Positions 42,227-50,213 of a DNA stretch of 57,693 bases are shown here, piece after piece. The DNA comes from Mycobacterium attenuatum. Lineage in GTDB: Bacteria; Actinomycetota; Actinomycetes; Mycobacteriales; Mycobacteriaceae. A program made the translations under genes and the position numbers. The stretch covers positions 1 through 57,693 of the forward strand of contig NZ_UPHT01000088.1 in the NCBI RefSeq assembly GCF_900566085.1, written 5' to 3'. Numbering within the stretch: the first letter of the stretch is position 1; every line of letters starts with the position of its first letter. The notes under the pieces are model-generated. The model was given only the letters and a program-made list of their open reading frames with translations. It was not told where the DNA came from and ran no database searches.

Positions 42227-43230
42227 TCACATGGTGAGGACGCCTCGGTAGCGGGTCTGCCCCTGCTCCATCGCCGCGTAACCATCCGCCGCGCGTGAAA
42301 AGGCGTCTCCTCGACCCACGCCCGCACGCCGGACAGTACTGCGAAATGCATGGTGTCTTCCACATCTATTGCGGTACCGGAGGGGTGGCCGGTAATGCTG
42401 AGGCCGGGACTGATCAGCTGCCTGGGACTGATCGGCAGCGGGTCGGCGCTCACACCCACCACGACCAGTTCACGACGGGGCAGTATGCCGGGCACCGTCG
42501 CGGCCATGGCCGCCGAGTTCCCCGCGGTGGCCAGCACGACGGCGGCACCGCCGAGGCGGCGCAACGCCTCGCCGACGTCGCCGCCGGTAGAGTCGACATA
42601 GTGGTGAGCGCCCAGCCGGCGCGCATCTTCGGCTTTGGCGGTCCCCCTGGCGATCACGATGGTCTCGAAGCCCATCGCCCGGGAGAACTGCACACCGAAG
42701 TGACCCAGACCGCCGATACCGAGCACCCCTCCCGGTCTCCGGGCAGTGCCCTGGTGTGGCGCAGCGCGTTATACGTCGTGACACCGGCGCAGCACATCGT
42801 AGCCGCATCGACGTCGGAGAGTTCTGACGGAATCCGGGCCAGCGCGTTGGCCGGAACCGTCACCGATCCGCATAGCCCCCCGGGTATTGCCAGCCGGGCT
42901 CCTTCATGTTGTCGCAGTGGATGAAGGTGCCGTTGCGGCAAGGGCCGCACCCGTTGCAGTGCCCGCCGAACCAGCCGACGGCGACCCGGTCGCCGATAAC
43001 GAAATCATCGACGCCCCCGCCGAGTTCGACTATCCTGCCGGCGATCTCATGTCCCGGCGTCAATGGCCACCGTGTGTTCGGAAAGCGCCGCTGACGAACG
43101 GGCGGTCGGTGCCGCATACGCCGCATGCTGAGACCGCGATGCGTACCTCGTCATGGGCAGGCGGCTCGGTGTCGACGTCGACGATCTCCAAAGCCGCGCC
43201 AGCCGACGCTATCCCGACAGCTTTATGCAC
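42227..43230 (-). pseudogene. Zinc-dependent alcohol dehydrogenase pseudogene with four single-base losses
   Basis: Reading from GTG 43230, the frames join as a medium-chain dehydrogenase: HKAVGIASAGAALEIVDVD, CGVCGTD, GHEIAGRIVELGGGVDDF, CNGCGPCRNGTFIHC, SVTVPANALARIPSELSDVD, GIGGLGHFGVQFSRAMGF, ending RYRGVLTM. Frame slips of -1 occur near 43090 (before NTRWP), 42875 (after YAD), 42730 (before the Rossmann GIGG) and 42295 (after ETPF). The span is 1004 bases; adding four gives exactly 336 codons including the stop, consistent with four -1 losses. Catalytic and structural zinc ligands are still readable. Sequencing error is a possible alternative, but the neighbours are intact. Confidence 0.85.
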
Positions 43231-43258
43231 GCGAACCAGCTTGTTTTTCGGTCCAAGG

Positions 43259-44545
43259 TCAATGCGCGACAGGGCATTTCGCCGACGCGGTGCTGTGATA
43301 ATCGACCTGCCAGTGCTTGATTCCGTTCAGCCAGCCCGATCGCAGCCGTTCGGGCTTGCCTGTCGATTCCAAGCCAGGCACGGCGTCGGCGATCGCATTG
43401 AACATCAAGTCGATGGTCATCCGAGCCAGGTTGGCCCCGATGCAGTAATGCGCGCCGGTGCCGCCGAACCCCACGTGCGGATTGGGACTACGCAGAATGT
43501 TGAAGGAGAACGGGTCGTCGAACACCTCCTCGTCGAAATTGGCTGAGCGGTAGAACATGACCACCCGCTGGCCCTTCTTGATCGACACCCCGGACAGTTC
43601 GTAGTCCTGCAGCGCGGTCCGCTGAAACGAGGTGACCGGGGTGGCCCAGCGCACGATCTCGTCGGCCGTGGTGGCCGGGCGCTCCCTCTTGTACAGCTCC
43701 CACTGGTCGCGAAACTCGGTGAACGCCATCATGCCCTGGGTGATGGAGTTCCGGGTGGTCTCATTACCGGCAACGGCCAGCAGGATGACGAAGAAACCGA
43801 ACTCGTCTTCAGACAGGTGGTGCCCGTCGATATCGGCCTCGATCAGCTTGGTGACGATGTCCGGACCCGGGTTCTTGGCCCGATCGGCCGCCATTTGCAT
43901 GGCATACATGATCAGTTCGACCGAGGCGGTGATGGCGTCATTGCTGGCGAACTCGGGATCCTGGTCACCCACCATCTGGTTCGACCAGTGGAAGAGCTTC
44001 ATCCGGTCTTCCTGGGGCACACCGAGCAACCCGGCGATGGCCTGCAGCGGCAGTTCACACGACACCTGCTCGACAAAGTCACCGGAACCCTGCGCTGCCG
44101 CGGCCTCGACGATGTGGCGCGCCCGCTCGTTGAGGTCGTCGCGCAGCCGCTCGACGGCCGCCGGGGTGAAGCCGCGGGAGATGATCTTGCGCAGCCGGGT
44201 GTGCTGTGGGTCGTCCATGTTGAGCAGGACGAACTTGCCCCGCTCGATCTGCTCACCGACCGTGCCGTCCTTATAGCGGGGCAGCGCGGTCTTGTCCAGG
44301 CTGGAAAAGACGTCACTGCGCCGCGAGATCTCTTTGACGTCTTTGTGTTTGGTCACCACCCAGTAGCCGCCGTCGTCGAAGCCGCCGCAGCCGATCGGCT
44401 GCTCGTTCCACCAGATCGGCGCGCATCGGCGCATCTCGGCCAGTTCTTCCACCGGCAGGCGCTCGGCGTAGATATCGGGGTCGGTGAAGTCGAACCCGGG
44501 CGGCAGATTGGGTACCGACTTGGCTGCTGACTCGGCTGGTGACAC
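43259..44545 (-). CDS. CYP125-family cytochrome P450 (steroid C26/27-hydroxylase-like)
   Basis: A 428-residue P450 very similar to remembered CYP125A1: PNLPPGFDFTDPDIYAERLP, PIWWNEQPIGCGGFDDGGYW, then SCELPLQAIAGLLGVPQEDR, I-helix AVAGNETTRNSITQGMMAF, ExxR ADEIVRWATPVTSFQRTAL, haem region GFGGTGAHYCIGANLARM, and end KCPVAH. CYP125 oxidises the cholesterol/cholestenone side chain. The true M. tuberculosis gene (Rv3545c) lies in the cholesterol cluster far away, so this is probably an extra paralogue. GTG 44545, preceded by GAGGGAG, was preferred; ATG 44608 and 44593 are also open. It lies 28 bases upstream of the ADH pseudogene. Confidence 0.9.
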   Translation of the reverse strand: MSPAESAAKSVPNLPPGFDFTDPDIYAERLPVEELAEMRRCAPIWWNEQPIGCGGFDDGGYWVVTKHKDVKEISRRSDVFSSLDKTALPRYKDGTVGEQIERGKFVLLNMDDPQHTRLRKIISRGFTPAAVERLRDDLNERARHIVEAAAAQGSGDFVEQVSCELPLQAIAGLLGVPQEDRMKLFHWSNQMVGDQDPEFASNDAITASVELIMYAMQMAADRAKNPGPDIVTKLIEADIDGHHLSEDEFGFFVILLAVAGNETTRNSITQGMMAFTEFRDQWELYKRERPATTADEIVRWATPVTSFQRTALQDYELSGVSIKKGQRVVMFYRSANFDEEVFDDPFSFNILRSPNPHVGFGGTGAHYCIGANLARMTIDLMFNAIADAVPGLESTGKPERLRSGWLNGIKHWQVDYHSTASAKCPVAH

Positions 44546-44982
44546 GGCCCACTCCCTCAATACGAATTCTGCTAGTGGTCGTCCACTGCCCATAATCCAT
44601 TGCTCCACCTGAGATGGGAAGCACCGATGCGACGTGGCGAAGCCCGAACTGCAACGTGTTCAGCCGGGATAGCTGGCTGCCTGCGGATGCGCCCGAAGCA
44701 CTTGGCGCGTCGTTGCGGCCCGCTTATCGTCGTGAGTGACCGGGCGGGCCCCCGGCAGGCGGGGGAGTACTGAGGTGGCCGCGCGGTGCTGGCAGGCTGT
44801 CAGTCCCGTTGTGCTCGGTGGCCCGCCGAGTGATCCGCGGCGTACAGCTGGCGGGGAAATGCGCTGGTCATCCGCGCGGTAACGAGGAGACCGGTGCGGG
44901 TTGTGACAGCTGTTGTGGGCTGGGCCACAATCGTTATGCTGTGGTGAACTCGCCGGTGCATGGAGGGCATGAAGGGGTTGAC
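44546..44982. other. Gap without recognised genes upstream of the CYP125-like gene
   Basis: These 437 bases separate divergent starts of the CYP125-like gene and the Rv1891-like gene. A short hairpin CCCCCG-GCAGG-CGGGGG (44749-44765) is the only structure noticed. Promoters for both directions should be here. No open frame with family character was found. Confidence 0.5.
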
Positions 44983-45390
44983 ATGATTCGGGAACTGCTG
45001 GCCGCCGCTGCGATCGCTGGTGCCGCGATCGGCCTTGCACCGGTCGCCGGCGCCGACAACGGGCGTTATGAGGGTGACGTGCCGGGAATGAACTATGACG
45101 CCTCGTTGGGCGCGCCGTGTGACAACTACGAACGCTTCATCTTCGGCCGCGGCACCAGCGGCCAGGCCGAAGCCTGTCATTTCCCGCCACCGAACCAGTT
45201 CCCGGCAGCCACCACCGGTTACTGGGTGATCTCCTACCCGCTGTATGGCGTGCAGCAGGCGGGTGCCCCCTGTCCTGGGCCGCAGGCGGCGGCCCAAACG
45301 CCCGACGGCCTGCCGATGCTGTGCCTGGGAGCGCGGGGATGGCAAGCCGGGTGGTTCACCGGGGCCGGGTTCTTCCCTCCCGAAGGATGA
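44983..45390 (+). CDS. Exported conserved protein (Rv1891-like)
   Basis: A 135-residue protein with a signal peptide (MIRELLAAAAIAGAAIGLAP to AGADN). The mature part has four cysteines in conserved-looking positions (GAPCDNYER, AEACHFPPP, GAPCPGPQA, PMLCLGARG). The aromatic-rich segment GYWVISYPLYGVQQ is typical of small mycobacterial secreted proteins. ATG 44983 follows GAAGGGG; the frame is open upstream but only this start provides a signal peptide. Length and place match Rv1891. Function unknown. Confidence 0.8.
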   Translation: MIRELLAAAAIAGAAIGLAPVAGADNGRYEGDVPGMNYDASLGAPCDNYERFIFGRGTSGQAEACHFPPPNQFPAATTGYWVISYPLYGVQQAGAPCPGPQAAAQTPDGLPMLCLGARGWQAGWFTGAGFFPPEG

Positions 45391-45407
45391 CCGACTGATT
45401 CCACGCA

Positions 45408-45701
45408 ATGACGACCGACCGCAAACCAACTGAGTCACCGATACCGCGCTGGTTGCGGTTTGTCCTGGCGTCGGATCGCGCAGGTTCGGCGTGGTACGTC
45501 GGGACCGGCTTCTTCTTTGCGCCGGTGCTGGCGCTGGTGTCGCCGTGGCCGGCCGTCACCGCCCTCCTATGGTGGATGATCGCGCTGGCCGGGTTATGGC
45601 TGGGACTGCTCGGCATTGCGATGGCCGTCGGGCTGGCACGCGTATTGCGGTCCGGCAGCGAAATTCCGGAGCACTACTGGCGCACGCTGGTCGACTACTA
45701 A
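45408..45701 (+). CDS. Small membrane protein (Rv1892-like)
   Basis: A 97-residue protein with two hydrophobic helices (YVGTGFFFAPVLALVSPWP and ALLWWMIALAGLWLGLLGIA) joined by a short loop, then a C-terminal AVGLARVLRSGSEIPEHYW. It follows the exported Rv1891-like gene by 17 bases. No domain is recognised. Position matches Rv1892. Confidence 0.75.
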   Translation: MTTDRKPTESPIPRWLRFVLASDRAGSAWYVGTGFFFAPVLALVSPWPAVTALLWWMIALAGLWLGLLGIAMAVGLARVLRSGSEIPEHYWRTLVDY

Positions 45702-45764
45702 GCCCTGCGCTCACCGGGTCTACAGTCATATCAAGCATCCCGTCAACGAAATGAGGAGCCTCCG

Positions 45765-45983
45765 ATGGCCATCAATCCCAAAGATGCAGTCGATGCTGCC
45801 AAGGACATAGCGACCAACGCCGTCGAGAAGGCGTCGGACATCGTCGAAAACGCCGGCGACATCATCCGCGGCGACATCGCCGGGGGCGCCAGCGGCATCG
45901 TGCAGAGCTCGATCGACATCGCGACGCATGCCGTCGACCGGGTCAAGGAAGTATTCACCGGCAAGGACAACGACCTGGATTAG
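45765..45983 (+). CDS. Small helical antitoxin-like or stress-type protein (Rv1893-like)
   Basis: A 72-residue protein with strongly periodic helix: AVDAAKDIATNAVEKASDIVE and SGIVQSSIDIATHAVDRVKEV. The Ala/Asp/Val repeats suggest an amphipathic, possibly coiled-coil or LEA-like, structure. ATG 45765 is preceded by AGGAG. It is 64 bases after the Rv1892-like stop on the same strand. Function is unknown; the antitoxin label is only a structural analogy. Confidence 0.7.
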   Translation: MAINPKDAVDAAKDIATNAVEKASDIVENAGDIIRGDIAGGASGIVQSSIDIATHAVDRVKEVFTGKDNDLD

Positions 45984-46009
45984 CCGGCGCTTGGACGGCT
46001 CAAGGCCTC

Positions 46010-47140
46010 TCAGACGGTCGCGGCGGCGTTGAGCTCGTCGAGCCGGTTGGTTGCCTCAAGGTACTCCTGCACCCACCGCTGGATGACGGTTGCGGTCTTC
46101 TCGACCTTGCCGAACTGACCGACCACCTGCCCGATGGGATTGAACGCGACCTCGACGCTCTCGTTCGGGTACTTGTTGGTGGCTCGCACCGCCATACCGG
46201 ACACCATGTACTGCAACGGCATTCCGAGCGGCTTCGGGTTGTCCGGCTGCTCCCATGCCTCGGTCCAGTCGTTGCGGAGCATGCGCGCAGGCTTGCCGGT
46301 GAATGACCGGCTGCGCACGGTGTCGCGGCTGGTCGCCTTGGCGTAGGCCGCTTGCTGAACCGGGGTGTTGGCGGCCTCCTCGACCATCAGCCACTGCGAG
46401 CCGGTCCAGGCGCCCTGGGCGCCCAGAGCCAAGGCCGCCGCGATTTGTTGGCCGCTGCCGATACCGCCTGCTGCCAGGACCGGCACCGGCGCGACCTCTT
46501 TGACCACCTGCGGCCACAACACGATCGAGCCAACCTCGCCGCAGTGCCCGCCGGCCTCGCCGCCCTGGGCGATGATCACGTCGACGCCGGCATCGGCATG
46601 CTTACGGGCCTGTGAGGGCGAGCCGCATAACGCCGCGACCTTGCGGCCGGATTCGTGAATGTGGTTGATCATGTCGGCCGGCGGGGTGCCCAGGGCGTTG
46701 GCGATCATTGCCACCTTCGGGTGCTGCAGCGCCACCTCGACCTGCGGGGTGGCCGTCGCCTCGGTCCAGCCGAGCAGCTGCAAGCTGTCCTTGTCGCTGT
46801 CCTCGATGGGGACACCGTGATCGGCGAGGATCTTCTTGGCGAAGTCCAGGTGCTCCTGCGGCACCATTTTGCGCAGCGTCTCGGCAAGTTCCTCGGCCGA
46901 TAGACGCGAGTCCATGCCCTCGTATTTGTTGGGAATGACGATGTCGACGCCGTAGGGATGGTCGCCGATATGCTCGTCGATCCAGGTCAGTTCGATCTCC
47001 AGTTGCTCGGGCGTGAAGCCGACGGCGCCGAGTACGCCGAACCCGCCGGCTTTGCTGACGGCGACCACGACATCGCGGCAGTGAGTGAATGCGAAGATCG
47101 GAAACTCGATGCCAAGTTGGTCACATATGGCGGTGTGCAT
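46010..47140 (-). CDS. Nitronate monooxygenase (2-nitropropane dioxygenase-like, Rv1894c-like)
   Basis: A 376-residue FMN TIM-barrel. The start ICDQLGIEFPIFAFTHCRDV and GVLGAVGFTPEQLEIEL are typical. GSPSQARKHADAGVDVIIAQ leads into GGEAGGHCGEVGSIVLWPQV, the FMN phosphate region, and VPVLAAGGIGSGQQIAAALA follows. The family oxidises nitronates to aldehydes or ketones and nitrite. The active-site His is in the GGEAGGHCG motif. It is convergent with the Rv1893-like gene (26 bases). Position matches Rv1894c. Confidence 0.88.
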   Translation of the reverse strand: MHTAICDQLGIEFPIFAFTHCRDVVVAVSKAGGFGVLGAVGFTPEQLEIELTWIDEHIGDHPYGVDIVIPNKYEGMDSRLSAEELAETLRKMVPQEHLDFAKKILADHGVPIEDSDKDSLQLLGWTEATATPQVEVALQHPKVAMIANALGTPPADMINHIHESGRKVAALCGSPSQARKHADAGVDVIIAQGGEAGGHCGEVGSIVLWPQVVKEVAPVPVLAAGGIGSGQQIAAALALGAQGAWTGSQWLMVEEAANTPVQQAAYAKATSRDTVRSRSFTGKPARMLRNDWTEAWEQPDNPKPLGMPLQYMVSGMAVRATNKYPNESVEVAFNPIGQVVGQFGKVEKTATVIQRWVQEYLEATNRLDELNAAATV

Positions 47141-47243
47141 GCCTGCTCCTGGGCCCCTCGCCGAATTGAAACGTGTTCTAGTTTAGTACGGGCGTTGCGG
47201 ACACGGCCACCACGGTGCCGCCGCACCCCGCGACTAGGGCCGT

Positions 47244-47717
47244 TCAGTGCGTGAGGCTGTATGTCAGCCACAGCAGCAGGAACGCAAACATGCAACCGAC
47301 GCAGACGAGGTGATCGCGGCAGACGGCCCGCGCAAGACGGGTCTGTTGGGCCGAGCTGTCGACGCGCTTTCCGAGGCGAACCGCGCATGGAACCGTGTGC
47401 ACCGCGGCCAGCCCCACCGGAACTCCGGCGAGAACGGCCGATGCCGTTGACAACCAACCGGGTTGGTCGCCGTGAATGGCCTCGAACACCAGTCCGCCCA
47501 CCAAGGTCAACATGACCAGAGCAATCAGCCGGCTCATCGGACGCGACGTGGTCGTCGCGCGGTGGTAGTAGGCCGCAATCGACGCCAGCACCGGTTCGGG
47601 CAGGTCGCCGCTCGCGCGTGGGTACCGCAGCACTTGGACGTCGAAAATCAGGTCCATCCACAAGACAGCGAGCAAGAACCCGCCGCAGGCCGTGAGTAGC
47701 GGGGCCACGACGCTCAT
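47244..47717 (-). CDS. DUF1772-like integral membrane protein
   Basis: A 157-residue protein with about four hydrophobic segments: VAPLLTACGGFLLAVLWMDL, LIALVMLTLVGGLVFEAIHG, TASAVLAGVPVGLAAVHTVP and CMFAFLLLWLTYSLTH. The loop between the first two (QVLRYPRASGDLPEPVLASI) fits the DUF1772 pattern. Function unknown. It is the first gene of a block (47.2-53.1 kb) that I do not recall between Rv1894c and Rv1895, so it may be part of an insertion. Confidence 0.65.
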   Translation of the reverse strand: MSVVAPLLTACGGFLLAVLWMDLIFDVQVLRYPRASGDLPEPVLASIAAYYHRATTTSRPMSRLIALVMLTLVGGLVFEAIHGDQPGWLSTASAVLAGVPVGLAAVHTVPCAVRLGKRVDSSAQQTRLARAVCRDHLVCVGCMFAFLLLWLTYSLTH

Positions 47718-47845
47718 TCACCTCCGGGTGCCAAACTGCACCGGCCGCCGGCGGCCCGTGCGTCGGTTCATTGTTTCGCGTGCCGGATCGCGGCGCAGTA
47801 GAACAGGTTCTATGGCCACGAGGTGCTGCGGTAGCCTGACCCGTC

Positions 47846-48586
47846 ATGGGCCGGGTGGACGACAAGGTTGCACTGATCAGTGGCGGCGCTCGCGGGATGG
47901 GGGCCTCGCATGCCCGGTTGCTGGTCGCCGAGGGCGCCAGGGTGGTGGTTGGTGACATCCTCGATGACGAAGGCCGCGCATTGGCCGACGAGTTGGGCAG
48001 GTCGGCGCGCTACGTGCATCTGGACGTGACAAAACCGGAGCAGTGGACGACGGCGGCCGCAACCGCGGTGGGGGAGTTCGGCCGGCTGAACGTATTGGTC
48101 AACAACGCCGGGATCATCAACTACGGTCCGCTCAAGACTTTCGACCTGAGCAAGTGGCAACAGATCCTCGACGTCAATGTCACCGGCACCCTGTTGGGCA
48201 TCCAGGCGGTGGTCGATCCGATGATCGCTGCCGGCGGCGGCTCGATCATCAACATCTCGTCCATCGAGGGGCTGCGCGGTGCGGCGTGGGTGCACGGGTA
48301 CGTGACCTCGAAGTGGGCGGTGCGCGGCCTGACCAAGTCCGCAGCATTGGAGTTGGCGCCCAATAGCATTCGGGTCAACTCCATCCATCCGGGTTTCATC
48401 CGAACTCCGATGACCGCCAAACTGCCCCCGGATATGCTCAACATTCCCCTCGGACGTCCCGGCGAACCTGCGGAGGTATCGGCGTTCGTGCTGTTCCTGG
48501 CCAGCGACGAGTCGTCATATGCCACCGCGGCCGAGTTCGTCATCGACGGCGGCCTGGTCGCCGACGTATCGCACAAATCCCAGTAG
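47846..48586 (+). CDS. FabG3-like hydroxysteroid dehydrogenase (SDR)
   Basis: A 246-residue SDR. RVDDKVALISGGARGMGASH gives the cofactor turn; the nearby VGDILDDEGRAL, RYVHLDVTKPEQWTTA and NINISSIEGLRG-type residues are very like remembered Rv2002 (FabG3, 20-beta-hydroxysteroid dehydrogenase). The catalytic Ser is in ISSIEGLRG and Tyr-Lys in HGYVTSKWAVRG. The start is ATG 47846. Its presence with a CYP125-like P450 and a BVMO suggests steroid or ketone metabolism, but the substrate is not proven. Confidence 0.82.
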   Translation: MGRVDDKVALISGGARGMGASHARLLVAEGARVVVGDILDDEGRALADELGRSARYVHLDVTKPEQWTTAAATAVGEFGRLNVLVNNAGIINYGPLKTFDLSKWQQILDVNVTGTLLGIQAVVDPMIAAGGGSIINISSIEGLRGAAWVHGYVTSKWAVRGLTKSAALELAPNSIRVNSIHPGFIRTPMTAKLPPDMLNIPLGRPGEPAEVSAFVLFLASDESSYATAAEFVIDGGLVADVSHKSQ

Positions 48587-48641
48587 CGTCTCGAGTTGCA
48601 CCCCTGCCTGCTCGACGCTGGGCCGGTAGGCACCCATCACC

Positions 48642-50072
48642 TCAGCAGCGAAGAGCTTCGCCATCCACGGCGGTGTTGTCCCATTCGTCGAGGCGGGCGA
48701 GGAAGAATGCTTCCGCCTCGTCGAAGCTGATGTCCGCGTCGGGCGCGATGCGGGCCACCAGGTCGGCGTAGACCCGCGCCGCCTCCGGGTCGGCGAATTC
48801 CCATTGGCCCAGCGGCCATTCGTCGTCGAGATAACCCGCGGCCGAATACGCCTGGTACAGCGGTGTTCCCGGATACGGAGTGACCTTGCTGAGGAACTTG
48901 AACGGGTGCCGGTACTGGGTGGCTCGCAGCAGGCGTGCCGTCTCGCGCAGTTCCTCGGGGCGCACCGTCGGGTGAAACATGATGGTTCCCGGGATCACGT
49001 CGATGCCCACCTGCAGTAAGGCGTTGATGGTGTCGACGGGGTCTTGGCCGCGGTTGATGATCTGCTTGCGGTAGGCGCGCAGCTGGTCGTAGGAGCCGGT
49101 CTCCAGCCCGACGAACACCCGGCGCAGACCCGCTCGGTGAAGATGCCTGAACACGTCCAAATCCACCACCGAGTCCAACCGGATGTCGATCATGAAATTG
49201 ACGCCGATGCCTCGACGCAGAATCGCGTTGGCAAACTCGGCGGCACGTTGCTGCGAACCGGGATGCTTGGAGACAAACAAATCGTCGGTGATCGACACGA
49301 AATTGATATCGAAATCCGACACCAGATACGCAATCTCGTCGACAACCGAATCGACCGACTTAGCCCGGTAACTGTTGCGGCCAAGCAGCGCCGACGTGGC
49401 TCCCGTCCCGCAAAACGTGCACCGATACGGGCAACCGCGAGTGGTGAAAACGGCGGCCGAAAACCCGTCGTCGAGCACCGTCGGCAATTCCTCGCGAGCC
49501 GCGCGAGGCAGCCGATCAAGGTCGATCAACGCCGACGGTGAGCACACGATCTGGCCCTGGGCATCGCGGCGCGCCACTCCCGGTACATCTGCTATCTCGT
49601 CGCCGTTGGCCACGGCCGAAGCCAACCGGGTAAATCCGACTTCCCCGTCACCCACCACCACGAAGTCAAAGCAGTCATATTGGCGCAAAATACGTTCGTA
49701 GTTCAGCGTGGCGATCGCATTGCCCAGCGCGATCTGCACACCCGGCCAACTCTCGCGCGCCCGCTGCGCCAACCACACCACCTCGGCAAATGTGTCGATG
49801 CAGGAAAACCCGACAACCCCCGGCGTGCCGGCCACTCGTGCAACGTCGTGCATGGCCTGCCACGTCTGCTCCACACCCACATGGCCGGCCACCAACCCGT
49901 TGACGGTCGCGATATCAAGCCCCTGACTGGCTGCGTAGGCCTTGATCGACATCATCCCCAGGTGCTCCATGGGCATCGACGAATACACCCACGGACCCCA
50001 AAGCTTCTGTGCGCCAACGTAAGAGCGCCCATTGGCGCGAACACCGGGAGGATTGACCAGAAGCGCCGTCAC
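48642..50072 (-). CDS. B12-binding-type radical SAM protein
   Basis: A 476-residue protein. The N-terminal 150 residues resemble a cobalamin-binding Rossmann domain (ALLVNPPGVRANGRSYVGAQ, then VVGFSCIDTFAEVVWLAQRA, and VVVGDGEVGFTRLAS), though the DxHxxG His is not seen. The [4Fe-4S] radical SAM motif is RGCPYRCTFCG (CxxxCxxC). The barrel continues with VSITDDLFVSKHPGSQQRAA and VFVGLETGSYDQLRAYRKQI. Such proteins make methyl or ring modifications. GTG 50072 is the start, with no clear Shine-Dalgarno directly before it. No partner enzyme is adjacent, so the substrate is unknown. Confidence 0.82.
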   Translation of the reverse strand: MTALLVNPPGVRANGRSYVGAQKLWGPWVYSSMPMEHLGMMSIKAYAASQGLDIATVNGLVAGHVGVEQTWQAMHDVARVAGTPGVVGFSCIDTFAEVVWLAQRARESWPGVQIALGNAIATLNYERILRQYDCFDFVVVGDGEVGFTRLASAVANGDEIADVPGVARRDAQGQIVCSPSALIDLDRLPRAAREELPTVLDDGFSAAVFTTRGCPYRCTFCGTGATSALLGRNSYRAKSVDSVVDEIAYLVSDFDINFVSITDDLFVSKHPGSQQRAAEFANAILRRGIGVNFMIDIRLDSVVDLDVFRHLHRAGLRRVFVGLETGSYDQLRAYRKQIINRGQDPVDTINALLQVGIDVIPGTIMFHPTVRPEELRETARLLRATQYRHPFKFLSKVTPYPGTPLYQAYSAAGYLDDEWPLGQWEFADPEAARVYADLVARIAPDADISFDEAEAFFLARLDEWDNTAVDGEALRC

Positions 50073-50073
50073 G

Positions 50074-50100
50074 TCATGGCTCCATCACTGCGGTGACCAT
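50074..50100 (-). other. Possible eight-codon leader ORF before the radical SAM gene
   Basis: On the minus strand an ATG at 50100 directly follows four AAGG-containing repeats and reads MVTAVMEP to a TGA that ends at 50074, one base before the radical SAM GTG (50072). It could be a translated leader. Seen in sequence; translation is speculative. Confidence 0.25.
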
Positions 50101-50140
50101 TGCCTTCTCGTGCCTTCTCGTGCCTTCTCGTGCCTTCTCG
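50101..50140. repeat. Four perfect tandem copies of a 10-base repeat
   Basis: TGCCTTCTCG occurs four times without a mismatch at 50101-50140. On the opposite strand each copy reads CGAGAAGGCA, a Shine-Dalgarno-like AAGG, set upstream of the radical SAM start. The 10-base period is not a multiple of three, so copy-number change in coding sequence would shift frame; here it is non-coding. Confidence 0.95.
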
Positions 50141-50213
50141 CCCGCGCACGTATGCCCCGACGCATACTGCCGGGTAGCCACCCACGCCCCTGCCCGAAAG
50201 CCAAGCAAATATC

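Noticed and set aside
42654..43126. Several small separate genes in the 42.2-43.2 kb minus strand
   Set aside because: Their pieces line up in order as one alcohol dehydrogenase; they are fragments of a frameshifted gene.
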